From Accumulibacter sp. (GTDB lineage: Bacteria; Pseudomonadota; Gammaproteobacteria; Burkholderiales; Rhodocyclaceae), in NCBI GenBank assembly GCA_031274075.1, contig JAISQQ010000149.1:1-5660 (forward strand): a stretch of 5,660 nt of DNA. The letters are read 5' to 3'. The notes beneath the pieces are model-generated. The model did no database searches, was not told the DNA's origin, and saw only the letters and a program-made list of their open reading frames with translations. Position numbers and translations under genes: made by a program. Positions 1 to 5,660 of this stretch are shown piece by piece; the stretch's first letter is position 1; every line of letters begins with the position of its first letter.

Positions 1-696
1 GTCACCGTCAGAAAAATGCTCAATGAGCTTGCCCGCAAGGGCGCCTTGCGCAGAACTCACGGCGGCGCGGTCAGCCTTTCCGTGCCTGTGCGCGAAACTG
101 ATTTGCGCACCAAGGAAAAGACGAACATCCGCCAAAAGAGGGCCATTGCCCGCGCGGCCTTCGATCTCATCAAGGATTATGAAAGCGTATTTCTCGACGC
201 GGGTTCGACCACCATCGAGCTGGCCCGGCTGATAGGCAACGGCGGCAAGCGCAACGTCACCGTGATCACCAATGCGCTGAACATCGCTTTGGCGCTGCTC
301 GATTCCCCCGACATCGCGGTGGTCGTCGCCGGCGGGCAGCTTCGCCACGACGTGGGTTCCTGCGTCGGGCCGCTGGCCGAGCAGGCGGTGGGCTCCCTTT
401 CTTTCGATACGGCCTTCATCGGGGCCAACAACGTCTCGCTGGAACACGGCGCGACCACTCCGCAGATCGTCGAGGTGCAGTTCAAGCGCGTCGCCGCCAG
501 AGCCGCCGCCAGACGCTTTCTTTTGTGCGATTCCAGCAAGTTTTCCGGCGCCTCCATGATGAAGATCTGCCCTCTGGAAGAATTTTCGGCCGTGATCACC
601 GACAGCGATCTCTCCCCGGCCGTTCGCAATGACCTGAACCAAGCCGGGATTCCCTTGATCCTGGCGGATGTGCAAAAAAAAGAATCGGAGGCCTGA
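1..696 (+). CDS. DeoR/GlpR-family transcriptional regulator of the fru operon (5' partial)
   Basis: This is a cytoplasmic DNA-binding repressor or activator of the DeoR family, probably controlling the fru genes downstream. The reading frame is open from base 1 and the first ATG (16) lies inside the helix-turn-helix, so the true start is upstream. The 231 visible residues compare with about 250-260 for the family, so roughly 25-30 are missing. Residues 1-24 hold the end of the recognition helix and the family signature RRTHGGAV (17-24). The sugar-phosphate sensor domain follows, with DAGSTT (66-71), ITN (89-91), AGG (110-112), SCVGPLAE (about 120-127), an EHGATTP segment (148-154) and CDSSKF (176-181). 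The recognition helix reads TVRKML where the usual form is close to TIRRDL. The gene ends 43 bases before fruB and is probably cotranscribed. Fructose-1-phosphate as effector is inferred from context only. An A8 tract (674-681) lies five codons before the stop codon. The family call is very secure; the specific target is less so. Confidence 0.93.
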   Translation, partial: VTVRKMLNELARKGALRRTHGGAVSLSVPVRETDLRTKEKTNIRQKRAIARAAFDLIKDYESVFLDAGSTTIELARLIGNGGKRNVTVITNALNIALALLDSPDIAVVVAGGQLRHDVGSCVGPLAEQAVGSLSFDTAFIGANNVSLEHGATTPQIVEVQFKRVAARAAARRFLLCDSSKFSGASMMKICPLEEFSAVITDSDLSPAVRNDLNQAGIPLILADVQKKESEA

Positions 697-710
697 GGCC
701 CGAATCAGGC
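691..710 (+). repeat. Inverted repeat (6-bp stem, 8-base loop) spanning the regulator stop codon
   Basis: GCCTGA at 691-696 is the exact reverse complement of TCAGGC at 705-710, with an 8-base loop between them. The left arm contains the regulator's TGA stop. A second, overlapping dyad, GGCCT-G-AGGCC, occupies 690-700. No run of T follows, so it does not look like an intrinsic terminator. It could be an operator half-site pair, a weak RNA hairpin, or chance in GC-rich DNA. Confidence 0.35.
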
Positions 711-726
711 GCAAATACCCATTACC

Positions 727-732
727 GGAGGA
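727..732 (+). promoter_or_regulatory. Shine-Dalgarno sequence of fruB
   Basis: GGAGGA lies 7 bases before the ATG at 740. It fixes the fruB start and is the only good ribosome-binding site in the 43-base gap. I see no convincing -35/-10 pair in the gap, so fruB is probably read from a promoter upstream of the regulator or of the window. Confidence 0.85.
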
Positions 733-739
733 TTGACGT

Positions 740-3295
740 ATGAATAGCCCTTCTTTACCCGCGGCTCGCCCGGAAACCCTGGTGCGGCTTGACGCTTCGC
801 CTGCCGATAAAAAGGCCGCCATCCGCGAGGCGGGGCAGCTTCTCGTCGCCGCGGGATGCGTCGACCCGCGCTTCGCGGAGAGTATGCTGCGGCGCGAAAG
901 CGTTTCCAACACCTTCCTGGGTTCGGGCGTCGCCATCCCGCACGCCATGCTCGAAGACAAAGGGCTGGTTCGCCGGGACGGCCTGGCGGTCTTGCAGATT
1001 CCCGCCGGGCTGGAATGGGGGCCGGGGCAGACGGCGCGTCTGGTCGTCGGCATCGCCGCCGCTTCCGACAGCCACATCGCCATCCTGCGCCGCCTGACAG
1101 GGCTGCTGCAAAACGAGCCGCTGCTGCAACAAATCTGCGCCGCCACGGACCCGGCCGTGGTGCGCGCCGCGCTGACGGGCGAGACGCGGAGCGCCCTCCC
1201 GGCCGCTCCCTTGACGGACTTGGCGGAAGCGACGAGCTGGGTGCTCGATTATCCCGCCGGCCTGCATGCCCGTCCGGCTTCGCTCTGGGTCGCCGCCGCC
1301 AGGAAGGCCGGCCTTCCCATGCGCGTCCGGCACGCCAACGGCCTGGCCGATCCGCGCAATCTCGTCGCGCTGCTGCAACTGGGCGCCAGGGAGGGCGATA
1401 CGCTGACCATCTCGGCGGAGGGCGACAACGCCGCCTCCGTCTTGCATGCCTTTCGCGCCGTGATCACCGGACTTTCGGCCGGAGAAAAGGCCGCCGCGCT
1501 CCGGGCCGCCGCCCGCGGCGCGGAATGGGCGGGCGACGAACCCCGGCGCGGCTGGAACCCGCCGGGTCCTCCGCCGGCCATCACCGGCGTGGTCGCCTGT
1601 CCCGGCCTGGTCGTCGGCACGGTGCATCGGCTGGACGCGGCGGATCTCGCCGTGCCGGACATTCCCGTGTCTCTGGCGGAAGGCGGCAAGCTGCTGGAAG
1701 CCGCGCTGAACAAAACCCGGCAGCAGATGATCGCTCTGGCGGACGACGCCACGCGCAAGCTCGGCGCCGACGATGCCGCCATTTTCGCGGCGCAGGCGGT
1801 GTTTCTGGACGACGCCGATCTCATCGCCCTGGCCTGCCGGAACATGGTCGAAGGGCACGGCGTGGCCTGGTCCTGGAAGGCGGCGGTGGAGAGCATGAGC
1901 GCAAGGCTCTCCCGCCTGGGCAACCCGGCGCTGGCCGCCCGCGCCGCCGATTTGCGCGATATGGGCCAGCGGGTGCTTTTGCAGATCGACCCCGGCTTGG
2001 ACGAAAAACGGGAGCTTGAATTGTCGGACGGCCCGACGATCCTGGTCGCCGCCGATCTTTCCCCCTCGGATACCGCCGGGCTGGACCCGGCCCGGGTGGC
2101 GGGTCTGGTCACGGCGCTGGGCGGCCCCGCCTCGCATACCGCCATTCTGGCCCGCACCCTGAACATCGCCGCCGTGGTGGCGGCGGGCGAAGCCGTCTTT
2201 GCCGCCAAGGACGGCGATACGGCCATCGTAGACGGCGACGGCGGGCGCGTCTGGCTGAATCCTTCGGAAGAAATGCTCCAGGCGGTCGCCGGGCGGATGG
2301 CCGCGATGAAAGCCAGACACGCCGCCGAGGCGCAGGAGCGCCGCCGCCCGGCCTTGACCACGGACGGCTGGCGCGTGGAGGTTTCCGCCAACGTCAACCG
2401 GCCGGATCAGGTCGTCGTGGCCTTGGATCAGGGGGCGGAAGGCGTCGGCCTGATGCGCACGGAATTCTTGTTTCTCGAACGGGGAGAAACTCCGGACGAG
2501 GATGAGCAATACGCCGCCTACCGCGACATGGCCGCCGCCTTGAACGACGAAGAAGGCGGCCGGCCGTTCATCGTGCGCGCCCTGGACATCGGCGGCGACA
2601 AGCAGGTGGCCCATCTGAACCTGCCGCGTGAAGAGAATCCCTTCCTGGGAGTGCGCGGCTCGCGCCTGCTGCTGCGCCGTTCCGACCTCCTCGAACCGCA
2701 GTTGCGCGCCCTGTACCGGGCGGCCAGGGATGGAAGCCGGCTGTCGATCATGTTTTCCATGATTGCCTCGGTCGCCGAAGTCCTGGCCCTGCGCGCGCAC
2801 TGCGCGCGCATCCGGGCGGAAACCGGCGCGCCGGAAGTGCCTCTGGGCATCATGGTGGAAATTCCCGCCGCCGCCGTCATGGCGGATGTTCTGGCGGAAT
2901 ATGTGGATTTCTTTTCCATCGGCACCAATGACCTCACTCAATATGCCCTGGCCATGGACCGGCAAAACCCCGATCTCGCCCCGCAGGTCGACAGCCTGCA
3001 CCCGGCCGTGCTGCGCCTCATCCGCCTGACTGTGGAAGGCGCGGCCAGGCGCGGCCGCTGGGTCGGCGTCTGCGGCGGCATCGCGGGCGATCCCTTTGGC
3101 GCCGCCCTGCTCGCCGGTTTGGGCGTGAACGAGCTTTCGATGACCCCGCGAGATATTCCCGCCGTAAAAGCCTTGCTGCGCGCGCACGGCCAAACCGTCT
3201 TCGCGGACCTGGCGGAACGCGCCCTGCGGCTCAACGGCGCGGACGAAGTGCGCGCCCTGGCCCGCGAGCTGGAACAAGGACAGGAGGCGGCATGA
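740..3295 (+). CDS. fruB: Fructose PTS triple-fusion phosphotransferase EIIA-HPr-EI (FruB type)
   Basis: This 851-residue soluble protein carries the whole phosphoryl relay from phosphoenolpyruvate to the fructose permease. Residues 10-147 are an EIIA-Fru domain with active His68 in VAIPHA. Residues about 164-248 are HPr, with His176 in GLHARPAS. A Pro-rich linker (GWNPPGPPP, 271-279) leads to Enzyme I from about 281. Enzyme I has phospho-His466 in GGPASHTAILAR, Arg573 in GLMRTEF, the RALDIGGDK segment (613-621), Glu707 in GIMVEIPAAA, Asp731 in GTNDLTQY and catalytic Cys778 in VGVCGG. Glu707, Asp731 and Cys778 keep the spacing of E. coli EI Glu431, Asp455 and Cys502. The residue after Cys-Gly is Gly780 where E. 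coli EI has Glu. E. coli FruB lacks the EI part and has a central module between EIIA and HPr; here HPr follows EIIA directly, as in Rhodobacter-type multiphosphoryl transfer proteins. HPr has Asn207 at the position of regulatory Ser46. The stop overlaps the fruK start (ATGA). Domain assignments are very secure. Confidence 0.96.
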   Translation: MNSPSLPAARPETLVRLDASPADKKAAIREAGQLLVAAGCVDPRFAESMLRRESVSNTFLGSGVAIPHAMLEDKGLVRRDGLAVLQIPAGLEWGPGQTARLVVGIAAASDSHIAILRRLTGLLQNEPLLQQICAATDPAVVRAALTGETRSALPAAPLTDLAEATSWVLDYPAGLHARPASLWVAAARKAGLPMRVRHANGLADPRNLVALLQLGAREGDTLTISAEGDNAASVLHAFRAVITGLSAGEKAAALRAAARGAEWAGDEPRRGWNPPGPPPAITGVVACPGLVVGTVHRLDAADLAVPDIPVSLAEGGKLLEAALNKTRQQMIALADDATRKLGADDAAIFAAQAVFLDDADLIALACRNMVEGHGVAWSWKAAVESMSARLSRLGNPALAARAADLRDMGQRVLLQIDPGLDEKRELELSDGPTILVAADLSPSDTAGLDPARVAGLVTALGGPASHTAILARTLNIAAVVAAGEAVFAAKDGDTAIVDGDGGRVWLNPSEEMLQAVAGRMAAMKARHAAEAQERRRPALTTDGWRVEVSANVNRPDQVVVALDQGAEGVGLMRTEFLFLERGETPDEDEQYAAYRDMAAALNDEEGGRPFIVRALDIGGDKQVAHLNLPREENPFLGVRGSRLLLRRSDLLEPQLRALYRAARDGSRLSIMFSMIASVAEVLALRAHCARIRAETGAPEVPLGIMVEIPAAAVMADVLAEYVDFFSIGTNDLTQYALAMDRQNPDLAPQVDSLHPAVLRLIRLTVEGAARRGRWVGVCGGIAGDPFGAALLAGLGVNELSMTPRDIPAVKALLRAHGQTVFADLAERALRLNGADEVRALARELEQGQEAA
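3282..3287 (+). promoter_or_regulatory. Shine-Dalgarno sequence of fruK, inside the end of fruB
   Basis: AGGAGG sits 4 bases before the fruK ATG at 3292, which is close. A second purine stretch, AAGGA (3276-3280), gives an 11-base spacing. The ATG and the fruB TGA share bases as ATGA, so translation of the two genes is probably coupled. Confidence 0.75.
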
Positions 3296-4254
3296 ACCTA
3301 TTCACCCTGACGCTCAACGTGGCGGTCGATCAGACCATCACCGTGGATAAATTGACCCTGGGCGCGGTGCATCGCGCCCGTTCGGCAAGCTACGCCGCCG
3401 GCGGCAAGGGGGTCAACGCGGCCGCCTGTCTGGCCGATTGGGGCTTGCCGGTGGCGGCCTGCGGATTTCTGGGACGCGAAAACGCCGCCTTTTTTGAAGA
3501 TTTCCTGTCGGAAAAAAAGGTGGAGGATCGCTTCGTCCGGGTGGACGGCGCCTCGCGCACGAACGTGAAGCTGGTCGACGGTGACGACACTACGGACATC
3601 AATTTGCCGGGGATCAAGGTCGGCCGCGCGGCTCTGGCGGCGCTGGACGGGATACTGGACGATTTCGCCGCCCGCGGCGCCATGTTTCCCGGTCTGGCGG
3701 CGCTTTCCGGGAGCCTGCCGACCGGCTGCCCGGAGGATATTTACGCCCGGCAGGTGAAAAAACTCACACAGGCCGGATTCAGGGTCATTTTGGACGCCAG
3801 CGGTCCAGCCTTGCGAGCCGCCCTGGCAGCCCCGATCCTCCCTTTCTGCATCAAACCCAACCGCCACGAAATCGAAGAATGGGCGGGCCGGAAGCTGGAG
3901 GGCCCCGGCATGGTTCTGGAGGCGGCGCGCGGCCTGCGCCGCCGCGGCGTCGCCCTGGTGGTCGTGTCTCTCGGCCGGGAAGGCGCCTGGTTCGTTGCGG
4001 AGGAAGGCGCGCTGCTGGCCTGGGCCGAAGCGCCAAATATCGTCAGCACCGTGGGCGCGGGCGACGCCATGGTCGCCGGCATCGCGGCGGCCCTGGCCGA
4101 AGGCGCCTCCCTGGAACGCATCGCCCGTTTGTCCACGGCTTTTTCATTGGGCAAGCTGGGCCGCATCGGCTCTGGCCTTCCGGACAGGGAAACCTTGGAA
4201 GGTTTTGCCGGCAGGGTCGAGCTTCGACCCGCCTCTGCCCTGGACCCCATTTAA
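3292..4254 (+). CDS. fruK: 1-phosphofructokinase (PfkB/ribokinase family)
   Basis: This cytoplasmic kinase converts fructose-1-phosphate, the product of FruA, to fructose-1,6-bisphosphate using ATP. The 320 residues are a normal family length. Visible PfkB features, in order, are: a substrate-side N-terminal motif TLNVAVDQT (7-15); GGKGVNAA (37-44); the NVKL strand (91-94); SGSLPTG (139-145); KPNRHEIEEWAGRKL (188-202), very like E. coli FruK KPNRRELEIWAGRKL; VVSLGREGA (224-232); and the ATP/anion-hole signature STVGAGDAM (252-260) with catalytic base Asp258. The close match of these blocks favours FruK over tagatose-6-phosphate kinase, as does its place between fruB and fruA. One departure is Val10 where the family usually has Pro (TLNPA.D). 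The start is fixed by the ATGA overlap with fruB and by AGGAGG just upstream. The stop TAA is partly inside the ribosome-binding site of fruA. Confidence 0.95.
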   Translation: MNLFTLTLNVAVDQTITVDKLTLGAVHRARSASYAAGGKGVNAAACLADWGLPVAACGFLGRENAAFFEDFLSEKKVEDRFVRVDGASRTNVKLVDGDDTTDINLPGIKVGRAALAALDGILDDFAARGAMFPGLAALSGSLPTGCPEDIYARQVKKLTQAGFRVILDASGPALRAALAAPILPFCIKPNRHEIEEWAGRKLEGPGMVLEAARGLRRRGVALVVVSLGREGAWFVAEEGALLAWAEAPNIVSTVGAGDAMVAGIAAALAEGASLERIARLSTAFSLGKLGRIGSGLPDRETLEGFAGRVELRPASALDPI

Positions 4255-4259
4255 GGAGG
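4253..4259 (+). promoter_or_regulatory. Shine-Dalgarno sequence of fruA
   Basis: AAGGAGG begins within the fruK TAA stop and lies 7 bases before the ATG at 4267. It selects 4267 over the out-of-frame ATG at 4260, which directly abuts the ribosome-binding site and is too close to be used. Confidence 0.85.
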
Positions 4260-4266
4260 ATGTTCC

Positions 4267-5660
4267 ATGCACAGCACGATTTGGGTAATCATTGAAGCCG
4301 GGACAGGCGGCGTCGAGGCGCTATTGGCCGCGGAAACCCTGCGCCGGGCGGCCGCGGAACGCGGCCGGGCCATGGCCGTGGAGATACATACGCCGGAAAG
4401 CGTCATCAGCCCCTTGCAGGGGCCGCCCGCCCCCGGCGACGTTCTGCTGCTGGTGGGCCAGGCCGGGGTCGGCGGCGATTTCGCCCGGCTTCCCCAGCGC
4501 CGCGTCGACATCGACAGCATTCTGCATGACGCGGGCGGCATCGTCAATTCCCTGGAAACGGCCATCGCGGCGCCGGCGCTCGCGCCCGCCCCTTCCCTGA
4601 CTGCAGGCGGCAAAAAGCGCATCGTCGCCGTCACCTCCTGTCCCACGGGCATAGCCCATACCTTCATGGCCGCCGAGGGACTGCAACAGGCCGCCGACGC
4701 GCTGGGATACGATATCCGCATTGAAACGCAAGGCTCCGTCGGCGCGGGGACGCCGCTCACGCCGGAAGAAATCGCCGCCGCCGATCTCGTCGTCATCGCC
4801 GCCGACCGGGAAGTGGACCGGGGCCGTTTTGCCGGCAAGCCGCTTTTTTCCTCCCGCACCAAGCCTTTCATCACCGATGGGCGGAATATGCTGCGCAAGG
4901 CTTTCGCCGAGGCCGCGGCGCAGCAATCCACCGCCGGACCAGCGGAGGCCGCCGCGAAAAACCTGCCGCGCACCGGCCCGTACAAACACCTCATGACCGG
5001 CGTTTCCTTCATGCTGCCCTTCGTGGTCGCGGGCGGCCTCTGTATTGCCCTGGCCTTCGCCATCGGCGGCATCGACGCGGAAGGCGACCTGGCCCAATTC
5101 CTGATGAAGGTCGGCGGATCGGGCGGCTTCGCCCTGATGGTTCCCATTTTGGCGGGCTACATCGCGTTTTCCATCGCCGACCGTCCGGGCATAGCCCCCG
5201 GCATGATCGGCGGCGTCATCTGCAACTCCGTCGGCACGGGCTTTTTGGGCGGCATCGCGGCCGGCTTCATCGCCGGCTACGCCATCATTTGTCTCAACCG
5301 CCTCATCAAATTGCCCAAAAATCTCGCCGGTCTCATGCCGATTCTCATTCTGCCGCTTCTCGGCAGCGTCGCCACCTGCCTCGTCATTTATTACGTCATC
5401 GGCGAGCCCTTTGCCGCTCTCAATAACTTCCTGTCGGAATGCCTCAAGAGCCTCGGCGGCGCAAACCGCGTCTTCCTCGGTCTCATCCTTGGCGGCATGA
5501 TGGCGGTGGATATGGGCGGCCCGGTCAACAAAGCGGCCTACGCCTTTTCCGTCGGCATGCTGGGATCGGACGTTTTCCTCCCGATGGCCGCGGTAATGGC
5601 CGGCGGCATGACCCCGCCCCTCGCGGTCGCCATCGCGACTTTCCTTTTCAAGGACAAGTT
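4267..5660 (+). CDS. fruA: Fructose-specific PTS permease EIIB'-EIIB-EIIC (3' partial)
   Basis: This inner-membrane permease imports fructose and phosphorylates it to fructose-1-phosphate, taking phosphate from the EIIA domain of FruB. The window holds 464 complete codons; E. coli FruA is 563 residues, so about 100 are missing, including the end of EIIC. Residues 1 to about 95 match the position of the degenerate EIIB' domain and contain no Cys. An Ala/Pro-rich linker (about 99-116) follows. EIIB starts at about 118 with the phosphocysteine motif VTSCPTGIAHTFMAAE (Cys125), then QGSVGAG and AADREVD. A second linker (about 216-238) leads to EIIC at YKHLMTGVSFMLP (239 onward). Hydrophobic segments lie near 245-268, 288-304, 325-343, 357-379, 402-418 and from about 430. 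Conserved blocks include GYIAFSIADRPG (297-308) and DMGGPVNKAAYAF (415-427), nearly identical to E. coli FruA. It begins 12 bases after fruK and is the last gene seen in the operon. Confidence 0.96.
   Translation, partial: MHSTIWVIIEAGTGGVEALLAAETLRRAAAERGRAMAVEIHTPESVISPLQGPPAPGDVLLLVGQAGVGGDFARLPQRRVDIDSILHDAGGIVNSLETAIAAPALAPAPSLTAGGKKRIVAVTSCPTGIAHTFMAAEGLQQAADALGYDIRIETQGSVGAGTPLTPEEIAAADLVVIAADREVDRGRFAGKPLFSSRTKPFITDGRNMLRKAFAEAAAQQSTAGPAEAAAKNLPRTGPYKHLMTGVSFMLPFVVAGGLCIALAFAIGGIDAEGDLAQFLMKVGGSGGFALMVPILAGYIAFSIADRPGIAPGMIGGVICNSVGTGFLGGIAAGFIAGYAIICLNRLIKLPKNLAGLMPILILPLLGSVATCLVIYYVIGEPFAALNNFLSECLKSLGGANRVFLGLILGGMMAVDMGGPVNKAAYAFSVGMLGSDVFLPMAAVMAGGMTPPLAVAIATFLFKDK

Noticed and set aside
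16..18. ATG at 16 as the regulator start codon
   Set aside because: The frame is open to base 1, and the residues before and after this Met belong to the helix-turn-helix recognition helix. Starting here would remove most of the DNA-binding domain. There is no room for a ribosome-binding site of good quality upstream.
733..738. TTGACG resembling a -35 promoter element before fruB
   Set aside because: No -10-like hexamer is found at 16-18 bases spacing, and transcription from it would begin inside fruB. It is the spacer between the ribosome-binding site and the ATG.
2791..2809. 19-base palindrome of alternating GC (arms 2791-2799 and 2801-2809)
   Set aside because: It lies inside the EI coding region and is accounted for by Arg-Ala-His-Cys-Ala-Arg codons in GC-rich usage. 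I have no reason to treat it as a regulatory site.
755..3277. Very long open frame on the - strand (about 840 codons) opposite fruB
   Set aside because: It lies wholly within fruB. Its translation is a low-complexity mix rich in Gly, Arg, Ala, Gln and His with no recognisable motifs. Stops are rare in that antisense phase of GC-rich genes, whereas the + strand frame has every catalytic motif of EIIA, HPr and EI.
3513..3519. A-AAA-AAG, the dnaX-type slippery heptamer, in frame within fruK
   Set aside because: It encodes Glu-Lys-Lys (residues 74-76) in an ordinary part of the kinase. The -1 frame stops at TGA 3582-3584, which would give a truncated, inactive product. I saw no upstream stimulatory Shine-Dalgarno or strong hairpin. 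It is also a caution against over-reading the A8 tract at 674-681.
4251..5147. Open frame of 298 codons on the - strand opposite fruA
   Set aside because: It is antisense to the clear EIIB'-EIIB-EIIC coding frame, has no recognisable domain and has the Ser/Ala/Pro-rich look of a GC-rich shadow frame.

Overview
The window is about two thirds G+C, judged by eye. It is densely coded, with every gene on the + strand. It holds a fructose-utilisation (fru) operon of the phosphoenolpyruvate:sugar phosphotransferase system (PTS). The order is: a DeoR/GlpR-family regulator (1-696, 5' end outside the window); a triple-fusion phosphoryl-transfer protein EIIA-HPr-EI of the FruB type (740-3295); 1-phosphofructokinase FruK (3292-4254); and the membrane permease FruA, EIIB'-EIIB-EIIC (4267-5660, 3' end outside the window).

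The genes form one pathway. FruB takes phosphate from phosphoenolpyruvate on its EI domain (predicted His466), passes it to its HPr domain (His176) and then to its EIIA domain (His68). From there it goes to the EIIB cysteine of FruA (Cys125). FruA imports fructose and releases it as fructose-1-phosphate, which FruK phosphorylates to fructose-1,6-bisphosphate for glycolysis. The DeoR-type regulator probably controls the operon in response to a phosphorylated sugar, most plausibly fructose-1-phosphate; that effector is inferred from context.

The genes are tightly packed: a 43-base gap between regulator and fruB, an ATGA overlap between fruB and fruK, and 12 bases between fruK and fruA. Strong Shine-Dalgarno sequences precede all three complete starts. 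No gap approaches 300 bases, and I see no RNA gene, mobile element, CRISPR array or convincing promoter or terminator.

Organism: a high-GC Gram-negative bacterium is likely, because the FruB-FruK-FruA order and the EIIA-HPr-EI fusion are typical of Proteobacteria. The regulator is DeoR type rather than the LacI-type Cra/FruR of enterics. A Desulfovibrio-like or other non-enteric lineage is possible, but this is a weak guess.

I do not see a new biological system; the operon is a recognisable type. The most unusual local structure is at the regulator-fruB junction. An A8 run forms an in-frame A-AAA-AAA slippery heptamer, followed 9 bases later by a 6-bp inverted repeat. The -1 frame there ends at a TGA that overlaps the fruB start codon. 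This may be chance, but it can be tested.
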